A stretch of 64,000 nucleotides of DNA from Chitinophaga niabensis (GCF_039545795.1 NZ_CP154260.1:4593001-4657000), one strand, 5' to 3'. Counted from the first letter of the stretch, positions 8,483 to 16,823 are shown. Translations and numbers: made by a program. Notes: generated by a model from the sequence alone, not told the origin.

Positions 8483-9491
8483 TATTCACTTCCCTTTCCA
8501 GTACCACGCCGAATTTCTCTTTCACACTTTCAATCACCTTCCAGGATAGCTCTACCAGCTCTTCTCCTGAAGCATGGCCATAATTCACCAGTACCAGCGC
8601 CTGTTTGGCATGCACACCGGCATCGCCATCCCTGTAGCCCTTCCAGCCGGCCTGCTCTATCAGCCAGCCTGCCGCCAGTTTATACTGATCATGGGGTAAA
8701 GGATATGCTACAATAGCAGGAAAGGCTTCTTTCAGTGCTTCATATTTCTCTTTACTGATCTCGGGATTCTTAAAGAAACTACCGGCATTCCCTATTTCAG
8801 CGGGGTTAGGTAATTTGGAAGAACGGATATGGATCACCGCATCACTGATAGCGCGAATAGATAATTCCTTCACGCCCATCCTTTCCATTTCCTGCTCTAT
8901 AGCGCCATAGCTGGTATTGAAATGCGGGGTTTTATTTAAACGATAGGTCACCTGCAGGATAACGAACTGATCTTTGTATTTACGTTTGAACACACTCTCC
9001 CGGTAACCGAATTCGCAGGCCTCTTTATTGAACTTTATCAATTGCTGCTCCTTCACATGCCAGGCATCCAGTTCATAAAAAACATCCTTTATCTCTACGC
9101 CATATGCCCCGATGTTTTGCATGGGGCTGGCGCCTACATTACCGGGTATTAAAGACAGGTTCTCCAGGCCGGCCAGGTTCTTATCAATGCAATACATCAC
9201 AAACTGGTGCCAGTTCTCTCCAGCCCCAGCCTGCACATATACATGCGCTTCGTCTTCTTTGATGATATGGATCCCTTTGATCTCATTCTTCAGTACCAGT
9301 CCTTCATAGTCCTTTGTGAGCAATATATTACTGCCGCCCCCCAGGATCACCTTTGGAACTGCCGCCCATTTCGGGTCTTCTAATATAGCCTGCAATGCTG
9401 CAGGAGAATCGAAAGAGGCGAAATAACGGGCCGTTGCATCAATGCCGAAAGTATTATATGGCCGGAGTGAAACATTTTCTAAAACGCTCAT
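8475..9491 (-). CDS. murB: UDP-N-acetylenolpyruvoylglucosamine reductase
   Basis: 338 aa, close to the E. coli-type (type I) length. It has the FAD-binding NTFGIDATARYFASFDSP and the core VILGGGSNILLTKDYEGLVLKN, then LIPGNVGASPMQNIGAYGVEI, YRESVFK, and NAGSFFKNP with the catalytic Ser. It reduces the enolpyruvyl ether to UDP-MurNAc in peptidoglycan synthesis, in the cytoplasm. It is divergent from the gene at 9537 with only 45 bp between them. Confidence 0.97.
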   Translation of the reverse strand: MSVLENVSLRPYNTFGIDATARYFASFDSPAALQAILEDPKWAAVPKVILGGGSNILLTKDYEGLVLKNEIKGIHIIKEDEAHVYVQAGAGENWHQFVMYCIDKNLAGLENLSLIPGNVGASPMQNIGAYGVEIKDVFYELDAWHVKEQQLIKFNKEACEFGYRESVFKRKYKDQFVILQVTYRLNKTPHFNTSYGAIEQEMERMGVKELSIRAISDAVIHIRSSKLPNPAEIGNAGSFFKNPEISKEKYEALKEAFPAIVAYPLPHDQYKLAAGWLIEQAGWKGYRDGDAGVHAKQALVLVNYGHASGEELVELSWKVIESVKEKFGVVLEREVNII

Positions 9492-9516
9492 AGAAATCCT
9501 ATCTTTAATAACGGAA

Positions 9517-9524
9517 CAAATATA
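9517..9524 (-). promoter_or_regulatory. -7 promoter element for murB
   Basis: On the minus strand the bases read TATATTTG, an exact TAnnTTTG, about 25 nt before the murB ATG. It overlaps the 14-bp palindrome at 9521-9534. A TTTTTG some 16 nt upstream may be the -33 element, but the spacing is short. Confidence 0.5.
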
Positions 9525-9534
9525 GTTAACTATA
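9521..9534. promoter_or_regulatory. Perfect 14-bp palindrome between murB and the reductase gene
   Basis: TATAGTTAACTATA equals its own reverse complement. It sits 2 bp before the ATG at 9537 and overlaps the murB -7 element. It could be a binding site for a dimeric regulator; no partner is identifiable in the window. Confidence 0.4.
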
Positions 9535-9536
9535 AA

Positions 9537-10169
9537 ATGCCAAAAACAGCTATTGTGGTCGGGGGATCTGGTCTTATCGGGAATTTACTGATCCAGGCTT
9601 TATTGCAGGATGAAACCTATTCTTCCGTAAGAGCCTTGGTACGCAAGCCCCTGGCGATCCAACACCCAAAACTTACCAACCTTGTCTTAAGGTTTGATGA
9701 CGAAAACGCGCTTCAAATAGCCCTCACCGGGGATGTAGTGTTCTGCTGTGTAGGCACTACCATCAAAAAAGCCGGTAGCCAGGCGGCTTTCAGGGCGGTA
9801 GACAGGGATCTTCCCCTTAAATGTGCTGCCGTGGCGCATAAAAATGGCGTGGCACATTTCCAGCTGGTATCCGCTGTGGGCGCCAAAGCATCTTCTTCTA
9901 ATTTCTACCTGCGTACAAAAGGGGAAACAGAAAACGGACTGCGAAAAATTGGTTTTGAAAGCCTCTATTTCCTTCGTCCTTCCTTTTTAATCGGTAGCCG
10001 CTCTGAAGTACGCGTAGGAGAACAGTTAGCCGCATTGTTTGCACCGCTGATGAGAATCTTTCCAAAGAAATACCGTCCGGTGAAAGCAGCGACCGTAGCC
10101 CGTAAAATGATAGAGTTGGATAAAAACCCGCAGCCGGGTGTGCATGCTATTGAAGGGTTTGACGATTGA
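9537..10169 (+). CDS. NAD(P)-binding atypical SDR (TIP30/HTATIP2-like)
   Basis: 210 aa. The N-terminal GGSGLIGNLLIQALL is the dinucleotide-binding loop of extended/atypical SDRs. GDVVFCCVGTTIKKAGSQAAFRAVDRDLP, FQLVSAVGAKASSSNFYLRTKGETENGL (Ser, Tyr and Lys in the positions of the SDR triad) and LRPSFLIG match the TIP30-like group. The substrate is unknown; it is probably a cytoplasmic oxidoreductase or a redox-sensing NmrA-like protein. It is monocistronic and converges on priA. Confidence 0.85.
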   Translation: MPKTAIVVGGSGLIGNLLIQALLQDETYSSVRALVRKPLAIQHPKLTNLVLRFDDENALQIALTGDVVFCCVGTTIKKAGSQAAFRAVDRDLPLKCAAVAHKNGVAHFQLVSAVGAKASSSNFYLRTKGETENGLRKIGFESLYFLRPSFLIGSRSEVRVGEQLAALFAPLMRIFPKKYRPVKAATVARKMIELDKNPQPGVHAIEGFDD

Positions 10170-10180
10170 GGTTACAGACA

Positions 10181-10194
10181 TCCTGCATGCAGGA
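10181..10194. repeat. Perfect 14-bp palindrome between convergent genes
   Basis: TCCTGCATGCAGGA is self-complementary and lies in the 44-bp gap between the TIP30-like gene and priA. It has no T-tract, so it is a weak terminator candidate at most. Confidence 0.4.
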
Positions 10195-10213
10195 ATAGAT
10201 CTGACAATCGGGA

Positions 10214-12658
10214 TCATACACAATCCACATCCGGAATGATCACCACCGAGCGGAACTGTTTTTCTATCTGCAACTGAGAGAAAAATTCTTTCACCTTGTT
10301 CTTGATCTGCGTGATCTTCTTACTATCGCGTGGTAATTTGATCAGCATCTCCTGTAAATAAAACCCACGCACACGGCTCACCAAAGGTGCCGCCGGCCCT
10401 ACCAGCTGATACGCCAGAAAACTCCTTAACCAGTTCCCTAAGATCAATGCCGCCTGCTCCGTGGTCTGCTGTTTCTTATGTTTGATGGTCACTTTCAGCA
10501 AACGGGAAAATGGCGGATATCCGAATTGTTCCCGTTCCGCTATTTCCGTATCAAACATCGCTTTATAATCATGTGCCGTCACATACTGTAATACAGGATG
10601 TTTGGTGTTGTTGGCCTGGATGATCACTTTCCCCAAACCATCTTTTCTGCCGGAACGGCCACTTACCTGCTCCATCAGCTGGAAGGCCCGCTCATTCACA
10701 CGGAAATCAGGGAAGCTCAATAAACTATCCGCACTGATAATACCTACCAGGTTCACATTCTCAAAATCCAATCCCTTTACTACCATCTGCGTACCCACAA
10801 GGATATCAATCTCTCTTTGTTCCAGTGACTGGATCATCTTATTATGACTGTCCTTATTACGGATAGCATCCATATCCATCCGTGCAATACGAGCTTCAGG
10901 GAACAATTGTTGAAGGTCCTCTTCAATCTTTTCCGTACCGAAGTTCTTGGGCACTAAAGTCTGGCTGCCACATGCAGCACAGGTATATACATAAGGATAT
11001 CTTGTACCACAATAATGGCAATGCAGGTTATCCTGGTGTTTGTGATAGGTGAGCGATACATCACATTGTTTACAGTTAGGTATCCAGCCGCAGGTAGTAC
11101 ATAAAAGGAAAGGTGCATACCCTCTTCTGTTCTGGAAGAGGATCACCTGTTTGCCTTCCTGTAAAGCCTGTGTGATATTCTGCCGTAATACAGAAGTGAA
11201 ATTACCGATCACTTCTTTCAAAGCAGTTTCCTGTTTGAGGTCCACGATCTCTATCACCGGCATGGCAATACCGCCAAAACGTTCATTCAATTCCACCAAT
11301 CCGTACTTACCCTGTTTTGCATTGAAGTAAGATTCGATAGCCGGTGTTGCTGAACCTAATAATACTTTCGCTTTAAAAAGGCTGGCATAATAAATGGCCG
11401 CATCCCTTGCATGGTAGCGCGGAGCAGGCTCCTGCTGTTTGAAAGAAGGGTCGTGCTCTTCATCCAGGATAATAAGCCCCAGATCCCGGAAAGGCAATAA
11501 CAGGCTGGACCTCGCACCTAATACGATACGGATCTCACCACTCTTTACTTTGTTCCAGATCTCTACTCTTTCATTATTTGAAAAACGGGAATGGTAAATA
11601 CCTATCTGTCCGCCGAAATGTTTTTTCAATCGCCGGATGATCTGTGCCGTGAGCGCAATTTCCGGCAGCAGGTACAATACCTGTTTGCCCGCAGCGAGGC
11701 ACTCCTCCATCAGTTTCACATAGATCTGTGTTTTACCGCTGGAAGTAACACCATGCAATAGCGTCACCTGTTTTTCATTGAAACATTCTTTTACTTTGGT
11801 TAATGCAACTTCCTGTGCGGGGCTTAGATCAAAGTCCAGCTGGGCTTCTATCTTTCCCATAGGCACACGGTCCACCGTGCGTTTCTCCACCTGCAGGATC
11901 TGTTTTTCCACCAGGCCTTTCAGTTGTGCGGCGGAAGCCCCTGATTTTTTCAGCAGCTCACTCTGGATCACTTCCCCCTGTGTTTTTAACAGGTGCAGGT
12001 AAGCCAGTAATAATTCCATCTGCTTAGGTGCCCGTGCCAGCTCATCAAACAAGGGCGCCATCTGCTCATCACTTTCGTAAAGCGGGTTCAGCAGTATATA
12101 GTTTTCCTTCTTTTCTTTATAAACTTCCTTTAACTCTTCATACACCAGGCATACCTTCTTCTCGATCAGTTTTTTGATCACGGAGTATACATCTGATTTA
12201 TCCAGGATCAATTGCACCTCACCGATGCGCAGTTCCTTGCGGATGTTCAATGCTTCTGCTACCAGGTATTCATGATCATCCAGCATGGTGAAATCATCCC
12301 CGAATGCATCATTGATCAGTAATACTGTTTCACTGGAAAGTTTCAGGTGAGCAGGTAATGCAGCATTAAGCACATCTCCTTCATTACACATGTAATACTG
12401 CGCGATCCATTCCCAGAAGGCCAGCTGCGTGGGATAGACCACAGGGTCTTTATCCAGCAGGTCCATCAGCGGTTTGGTCTTATATGCTGAAGGCGCCTGT
12501 TCATGAATAGATTTAACGATGCCGGTATATTTCTTTGCTTTCCCCAATTGCACGGCAACACGGCTCCCTACCTGGATGGAACTTTCCATTTCCGGGGGCA
12601 CGGCATACGTGTAATTCCTCGGCAAAGCCAGAGGTAATATGACATCTACATATTTCAT
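10214..12658 (-). CDS. priA: Primosomal protein N', replication restart helicase
   Basis: 814 aa. Residues 1-105 are the 3'-DNA-binding domain (YVDVILPLALPRNYTY). The helicase core has Walker A GVTSSGKT (303-310) and Walker B ILDEEHD (about 396-402). Around residues 520-570 there is the PriA-specific double zinc-binding insert (CTTCGWIPNCKQC and CHYCG...CAACGS). GTQMVVKGLDFENVNLVGI and GRSGRKDGLGKVIIQ are motifs V and VI. It reloads the replisome at stalled forks. The start overlaps the stop of plsC (ATGA), so the two form an operon. Confidence 0.97.
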   Translation of the reverse strand: MKYVDVILPLALPRNYTYAVPPEMESSIQVGSRVAVQLGKAKKYTGIVKSIHEQAPSAYKTKPLMDLLDKDPVVYPTQLAFWEWIAQYYMCNEGDVLNAALPAHLKLSSETVLLINDAFGDDFTMLDDHEYLVAEALNIRKELRIGEVQLILDKSDVYSVIKKLIEKKVCLVYEELKEVYKEKKENYILLNPLYESDEQMAPLFDELARAPKQMELLLAYLHLLKTQGEVIQSELLKKSGASAAQLKGLVEKQILQVEKRTVDRVPMGKIEAQLDFDLSPAQEVALTKVKECFNEKQVTLLHGVTSSGKTQIYVKLMEECLAAGKQVLYLLPEIALTAQIIRRLKKHFGGQIGIYHSRFSNNERVEIWNKVKSGEIRIVLGARSSLLLPFRDLGLIILDEEHDPSFKQQEPAPRYHARDAAIYYASLFKAKVLLGSATPAIESYFNAKQGKYGLVELNERFGGIAMPVIEIVDLKQETALKEVIGNFTSVLRQNITQALQEGKQVILFQNRRGYAPFLLCTTCGWIPNCKQCDVSLTYHKHQDNLHCHYCGTRYPYVYTCAACGSQTLVPKNFGTEKIEEDLQQLFPEARIARMDMDAIRNKDSHNKMIQSLEQREIDILVGTQMVVKGLDFENVNLVGIISADSLLSFPDFRVNERAFQLMEQVSGRSGRKDGLGKVIIQANNTKHPVLQYVTAHDYKAMFDTEIAEREQFGYPPFSRLLKVTIKHKKQQTTEQAALILGNWLRSFLAYQLVGPAAPLVSRVRGFYLQEMLIKLPRDSKKITQIKNKVKEFFSQLQIEKQFRSVVIIPDVDCV

Positions 12659-13419
12659 ATTGCCTGATAGGACGGGTAGTGGCGGTATTTACGCAATTCT
12701 TCTTCCATCATTTGTCTTACCTGCTTTTTCAGATGCGGCACATCTTCCATGGTTAACCCTGCCACAGGAACAGCAGGCAGAAATATAACACGGCAGGGAC
12801 CCGGGTTGAGGGACATAAACTTAATCTTAGCCAGCCGTGCATGATTATCAACGTATAATACCGGGCGGATAGGCGTCTGTGTTTCAATAGCAATCCTGAA
12901 AGCCCCGCTATGAAAAGGAAGCAATGGCTGCTCCGTTTCGTTGGTAGTACCTTCCGGAAAGATCAGTAAGGACACGCGATGTTGCAGCATGTACATCATA
13001 TCCTTCATGCTCTGTGCTCTCCCCTTCGCCGTTTTTCTATCCACCGGCACTACTGATCTGCTGTAGATCAGTCCAAATAACGGGATCTTTGAAAGTTCAC
13101 TTTTGCCCAGCGGGCGGAATGCCAGCGGCATTACTTTTACTGCCAGGGCAGCATCCAGGTAAGAGGAATGGTTTGCGAGATAAATGCAGGGATCGTTGGT
13201 TTTAGGAGATTTCCATTTTTTGGTGACCCAAATACCCACGGCAGGGAACCAGACATGCGCCCAGAAACGGAGAAAATAAAATACGATATTCCCTCCCCTC
13301 ACTTTTCCCAGAAAAGATACCAGGACGATGGGCGGTAGGATCAGGAACATAATACCCAGCCAAACGATGAGGGCATAAAGGCTATAGAGAGCCTGCAAAC
13401 ATTTCAATAGCACACGCAT
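12655..13419 (-). CDS. plsC: 1-acyl-sn-glycerol-3-phosphate acyltransferase (PlsC-like)
   Basis: 254 aa from the Met at 13419, which opens directly with a hydrophobic membrane segment (MRVLLKCLQALYSLYALIVW). In-frame Mets at 13473 and 13497 would add 18 or 26 residues and cannot be excluded. The acyltransferase motifs are NHSSYLD (HX4D), VPVDRK, FPEGTTN and PIRPV. It acylates lysophosphatidate to phosphatidate at the inner membrane. It is translationally coupled to priA by a 4-nt overlap. It is divergent from mtaB. Confidence 0.88.
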   Translation of the reverse strand: MRVLLKCLQALYSLYALIVWLGIMFLILPPIVLVSFLGKVRGGNIVFYFLRFWAHVWFPAVGIWVTKKWKSPKTNDPCIYLANHSSYLDAALAVKVMPLAFRPLGKSELSKIPLFGLIYSRSVVPVDRKTAKGRAQSMKDMMYMLQHRVSLLIFPEGTTNETEQPLLPFHSGAFRIAIETQTPIRPVLYVDNHARLAKIKFMSLNPGPCRVIFLPAVPVAGLTMEDVPHLKKQVRQMMEEELRKYRHYPSYQAI

Positions 13420-13519
13420 AAAACCGGAAAGATACAGAATAATAGGTTCAGGCGAAAGCGTTTTGGCATCCATATTAAATATTACACATATCTGCATAGC
13501 TGAAATGCCTTGAATGTCG

Positions 13520-13527
13520 TACCTTTG
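13520..13527 (+). promoter_or_regulatory. -7 promoter element (TACCTTTG) of mtaB
   Basis: TACCTTTG is an exact TAnnTTTG and ends 8 nt before the mtaB ATG. The transcript would start almost at the ATG, leaving a very short leader or none. Confidence 0.55.
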
Positions 13528-13535
13528 CCCTCCTT

Positions 13536-14813
13536 ATGACAGCGGTAAAATCAGTAGCATTTCATACACTCGGCTGTAAGCTGAACTTTTCCGAGACCTC
13601 TACTATCAGCAGGTTATTGGAGAAGGACGGTTTCGAGAAGAGGGATTTTGAAGAAACGGCGGACGTGTATGTGATCAATACCTGCTCTGTAACGGATAAT
13701 GCAGACAAAGAATGCCGCATGTTAGTGCGCCGCATTCAACGCCGTGCCCCGGAGAGCTTTGTAGTGATCACAGGATGTTATGCGCAACTGAAACCCAAAG
13801 AAATAGCCGAAATTCCAGGGGTAGACCTGGTTTTAGGCGCCGCCGAAAAGTTCAATATCGTGGAACACATCCGCGAACTCTCCAAGGGAGACAGTGCTAA
13901 GATCTGCTCCTGCGATATTGAAGACGTTCATACCTTCCATGCCTCCTATTCTCTGAACGACCGTACCCGTACTTTCCTGAAAGTACAGGACGGCTGTGAT
14001 TACAACTGCTCTTTTTGTACCATTCCCATGGCCCGCGGGATCAGCAGAAGTGATAGTGTGGCCAATGTGATTGGCCATGCACAAACCCTTGCGGCTACCG
14101 GAGTGAAGGAAATAGTGCTCACAGGCGTGAACCTGGGGGATTTCGGGAAAGGATTTGAGGGTGGCAAGAAACGGGAAGAATCGTTTTATGAGTTGATCCA
14201 GGCCCTGGATAATGTAGAAGGTATTGAACGGTACCGGATCTCCTCCATTGAGCCGAACCTGCTCAGCAACGATATTATAGAATTTGTGTCCGGCAGTAAG
14301 AAGTTCATGCCGCATTTCCATATTCCCCTCCAGAGTGGCAGTAATGATATCCTGGCTGCTATGCGCCGCCGCTACCGCAGGGAATTATATGCTGAAAAAG
14401 TGGCCTGTATCAAACAATTCATGCCGCATTGCAGTATTGGCGTGGATGTGATTGTGGGTTTCCCTTCTGAAACCGAGGCGCATTTCAAAGAAACCTATGA
14501 TTTCCTGCATGACCTGGATGTATCCTATCTGCATGTTTTCACTTATTCCGAAAGGCCCAATACGCATGCCCTGGAGATCAAACCCATCGTGCCCGTTCAG
14601 CTGCGGAATGAACGGAATAAAGCTTTAAGGAATCTGAGCCATAAGAAACAGCAGTATTTTAATGAACAGCATATCGGGCAAACCCGGAAGGTGTTGTTTG
14701 AGCAGCATGGCAAGGATGGGATTATGGAAGGTTTTACTGATAATTATATCAAAGTAAGCACCCCTTTCCGGGACGAATGGAAGAATAAAATTATAGACTG
14801 GGAGCTGAGATAA
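13536..14813 (+). CDS. mtaB: tRNA t6A37 methylthiotransferase MtaB
   Basis: 425 aa. The N-terminal UPF0004 domain has its three cluster cysteines (LGCKLNFSET, NTCSVTDNAD, GCYAQ). The radical SAM CxxxCxxC is CDYNCSFC, followed by a TRAM-like tail. It adds the 2-methylthio group to N6-threonylcarbamoyladenosine at A37 of ANN-decoding tRNAs. MtaB is distinguished from MiaB and RimO by LGCKLNFSE and the VVITGCYAQLKP pattern. The last 30 or so bases of the gene are repeated 88 bp downstream, beside the tRNA array. Confidence 0.95.
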   Translation: MTAVKSVAFHTLGCKLNFSETSTISRLLEKDGFEKRDFEETADVYVINTCSVTDNADKECRMLVRRIQRRAPESFVVITGCYAQLKPKEIAEIPGVDLVLGAAEKFNIVEHIRELSKGDSAKICSCDIEDVHTFHASYSLNDRTRTFLKVQDGCDYNCSFCTIPMARGISRSDSVANVIGHAQTLAATGVKEIVLTGVNLGDFGKGFEGGKKREESFYELIQALDNVEGIERYRISSIEPNLLSNDIIEFVSGSKKFMPHFHIPLQSGSNDILAAMRRRYRRELYAEKVACIKQFMPHCSIGVDVIVGFPSETEAHFKETYDFLHDLDVSYLHVFTYSERPNTHALEIKPIVPVQLRNERNKALRNLSHKKQQYFNEQHIGQTRKVLFEQHGKDGIMEGFTDNYIKVSTPFRDEWKNKIIDWELR

Positions 14814-14905
14814 GAGGGGGGATTATGTATTTTATTAATAATTAACCACACCCTCCCCAGGCAAATAGAAGAACAAAATCATAGACTGGGAGCTGAGATA
14901 AGAGG
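14780..14905 (+). repeat. Direct repeat of the mtaB 3' end (copies 14780-14817 and 14868-14905)
   Basis: The 38 bases that end mtaB (GACTGGGAGCTGAGATAAG and flanks) recur 88 bp downstream with two T-to-C differences. The second copy carries the stop region but no gene body, so it is a truncated duplicate. It ends 16 bp before the -33 element of the first tRNA array. Confidence 0.85.
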
Positions 14906-14920
14906 AATTTCAAAAATATA

Positions 14921-14951
14921 TTTGGCAAAATAAAAATAGTTTTTACCTTTG
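14921..14951 (+). promoter_or_regulatory. Consensus promoter of tRNA-Val array 1
   Basis: TTTG (14921-14924), 19 nt, TACCTTTG (14944-14951): the best full match to the Bacteroidota consensus in the window. Just downstream, 14958-14981 can fold as CGTC-A-AACG / CGTT-A-GACG with an A-rich loop, before the first repeat unit at 14993. Confidence 0.75.
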
Positions 14952-14992
14952 CAATCCCGTCAAACGAAAAAGCGTTAGACGATCAAAAGAAA

Positions 14993-15229
14993 GGGAGTTT
15001 AGCTCAGTTGGTTCAGAGCATTCCGACTTAAGTCGGAAGAGTCGGCGGATCACAGGAGTTTTGAAAATATTGGGAGTTTAGCTCAGTTGGTTCAGAGCAT
15101 TCCGACTTAAGTCGGAAGAGTCGGCGAATCACAGGAGTTTTGAAAATATTGGGAGTTTAGCTCAGTTGGTTCAGAGCATTCCGACTTAGGTCGGAAGAGT
15201 CGGCGGATCACAGGAGTTTTGAAAATATT
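14993..15229 (+). repeat. Array 1: three tandem 79-bp tRNA-Val-derived units
   Basis: Units start at 14993, 15072 and 15151 and are almost identical (single changes such as GGCGA for GGCGG in unit 2, TTAGG for TTAAG in unit 3). Each begins like the tRNA-Val at 15230 through the acceptor 5' strand and the D arm (GGGAGTTTAGCTCAGTTGG). The anticodon arm is replaced by the palindrome TTCCGACTTAAGTCGGAA. The sequence then keeps GTCGGCGG and diverges to ATCACAGGAGTTTTGAAAATATT, with no T loop and no AACTCCC acceptor 3' strand. The units therefore cannot fold as complete tRNAs. They lie between a consensus promoter and an intact tRNA-Val and should be co-transcribed with it. Confidence 0.9.
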
Positions 15230-15304
15230 GGGAGTTTAGCTCAGTTGGTTCAGAGCATCTGCCTTACAAGCAGAGGGTCGGCGGTTCGACCCCGTCAACT
15301 CCCA
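15230..15304 (+). tRNA. tRNA-Val (anticodon UAC)
   Basis: 75 nt with a full cloverleaf: acceptor GGGAGTT/AACTCCC, D stem GCTC/GAGC, anticodon stem TCTGC/GCAGA with loop CTTACAA (anticodon TAC at 15265-15267), T stem GGCGG/CCGTC and T loop TTCGACC, discriminator A. The 3' CCA is not encoded (CGA follows). It reads GUA and probably other GUN codons. It is the fourth member of a 79-bp tandem series, and the only one in this array that keeps the T arm. Confidence 0.95.
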
Positions 15305-15306
15305 CG

Positions 15307-15337
15307 AAAAGGTCTTCGTTTACGAAGGCCTTTTTTT
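15307..15337 (+). terminator. Terminator of tRNA-Val array 1
   Basis: GGTCTTCG (15311-15318), loop TTTA, CGAAGGCC, then seven T. The same hairpin follows the tRNA-Val copies at 17391, 17513 and 17635. Confidence 0.92.
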
Positions 15338-15366
15338 ATGCCCGCTCCCTTATATTCAATAAATCA

Positions 15367-15374
15367 TATATTTG
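15367..15374 (+). promoter_or_regulatory. -7 promoter element of the membrane protein gene
   Basis: TATATTTG matches TAnnTTTG, 22 nt before the ATG at 15397. No -33 element was evident in the T-rich terminator tail upstream. Confidence 0.5.
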
Positions 15375-15396
15375 TACAATAAACCGAAACCCACCT

Positions 15397-16773
15397 ATGA
15401 ACTACCTGTCACCTCTTCAATTCAGGGTACTTAAATACAGCGCCATACCCGGCCTGCTCATGTTATATTACCATTTCGTCCTAAAAGCAGAATTCTCTGC
15501 TTCCAATTCTATGAGCGAGTATTTAAAGGCCGGATTTATTGGAATGATCATAAGCTGGGAATTCCTGATCCGGAAAGATTTCAAACGGGCTGGCATTTTT
15601 GTTATCGCAGCAGCGCTACTATATTTTCTCGTGATGCTAATCTTCAATCGTCTGCATTTAGGAACGAGAGCCAGCTTTTTCAATATCTTTTACCAGGGAT
15701 TCACCTTTCTCGCATTCTGGGGTATGTTGTTGATCAGGGGTATTCTGCTGAAGGATAAGTTCTTCGTTAAAACAGCCCTGCTGACTATCTTCATCTGGCT
15801 CTATGGTACCGGGGATATGAGGGGCCTTTTCTTCATTGTTGATATCGTGGTCGACTGGCTGACAGATGGTCCATTCAATGGATCCCGCTACATTGGCAAC
15901 TTCGTCTATGGCCTTTATCAATTCCTGCTCCCCTGTTTCTATTATATCATCCTGTATTTTACGGAGAACTACCTGAATGATGTAGATGCTTTCCGTAAGA
16001 AGTTCCATTCGAAGATCCTCGTTATTGGCAGAGGGGAATATGTCTTTTTCTATTGTGTATTCTTTATGTTCGTGATAGGAAGTTCCGCTGCAGTTGGCCA
16101 GTTGACGCAAGCCTGGGAAATGCTCGAATATAATTTTCAACCAGCGTTCGTATCAGCCATAGTAATAATATTTCATATGCTTTGCCCGATACTTACCATT
16201 GTGCTGAGTGGTTACCTGCTACGGAATATTATGGTTTCCCGTTCTTTGACGATCGATCTCCATAACGGCTTTTTATACTATCTGCACTGTTTGCCTTTTT
16301 TAAACCTGATCCCTTTGTTGATCTACAGCACCAAGAAAAACGTTCATACTACTGTTTCTGAAAATGCGCTGGCCTATGTACTGAGAGATGATTCAAAAAT
16401 GGCGAACTGGATCATTGTAATAGGCTTTATTATGTCTGTCTATGGGCTATACCAAGGATACAATCAATACCAGTACCTGTCATATTATAAAGAAAACAAA
16501 GTATTGCCTATAATGGTTGCCGTTGTTACGCTTTTCCAGTTCATCAGGCTGATCAACTTTTTAATGCTGCGTAATTCAAGGAAAGCGGTGTACATATTGT
16601 TCACGATCAACCTGCTGTCAATATGCGTGCTGCTCTTCGGTTCCTTGGAATTGCTCTCACTGCGTGTAGGCATTTGCTATATGTCCCTGTACCTGTTGCT
16701 GGAAATATTCCATCCTACTTTATTTAAAGAAGATGCTGCAGCAGTTCCCGCCAGTGCATATACTGAAGGTTGA
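15397..16773 (+). CDS. Polytopic membrane protein of unknown function between two tRNA-Val arrays
   Basis: 458 aa, not recognised. By eye about ten to twelve hydrophobic segments run the whole length (for example AGIFVIAAALLYFLVMLIF, VYGLYQFLLPCFYYIILYF, YVFFYCVFFMFVIGSSAAVG, FVSAIVIIFHMLCPILTIVLSGYLL). Loops are short, and a basic stretch (YSTKKNVH) precedes a more polar loop near residue 320. There is no signal peptide, kinase or transporter signature. The last residues are soluble and Ala-rich. It has its own -7 element and no adjacent partner gene. It lies exactly between the two homologous tRNA arrays and so could be deleted or amplified by recombination between them. Confidence 0.85.
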   Translation: MNYLSPLQFRVLKYSAIPGLLMLYYHFVLKAEFSASNSMSEYLKAGFIGMIISWEFLIRKDFKRAGIFVIAAALLYFLVMLIFNRLHLGTRASFFNIFYQGFTFLAFWGMLLIRGILLKDKFFVKTALLTIFIWLYGTGDMRGLFFIVDIVVDWLTDGPFNGSRYIGNFVYGLYQFLLPCFYYIILYFTENYLNDVDAFRKKFHSKILVIGRGEYVFFYCVFFMFVIGSSAAVGQLTQAWEMLEYNFQPAFVSAIVIIFHMLCPILTIVLSGYLLRNIMVSRSLTIDLHNGFLYYLHCLPFLNLIPLLIYSTKKNVHTTVSENALAYVLRDDSKMANWIIVIGFIMSVYGLYQGYNQYQYLSYYKENKVLPIMVAVVTLFQFIRLINFLMLRNSRKAVYILFTINLLSICVLLFGSLELLSLRVGICYMSLYLLLEIFHPTLFKEDAAAVPASAYTEG

Positions 16774-16815
16774 CAAAAAAAATTAACCTAAATTTTTTTA
16801 AAATAAAAAACTCTA

Positions 16816-16823
16816 TATATTTG
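16816..16823 (+). promoter_or_regulatory. -7 promoter element of tRNA-Val array 2
   Basis: TATATTTG is an exact TAnnTTTG, 20 nt before the first unit. Immediately after it, CCCTCT (16826-16831) and AGAGGG (16835-16840) can form a small hairpin, so both arrays begin with promoter, short hairpin, repeats. The -33 side is only T-rich. Confidence 0.6.

Noticed and set aside
15021..15038. UUA anticodon (ochre suppressor) in the decoy units
   Set aside because: Read in tRNA register the loop would show UUA, but the palindrome closes the stem around UUAA, the T arm and acceptor 3' strand are missing, so a working suppressor tRNA is not supported.
14993..15229. CRISPR array
   Set aside because: The repeats are contiguous 79-bp units with no unique spacers and match tRNA-Val; there are no cas genes.
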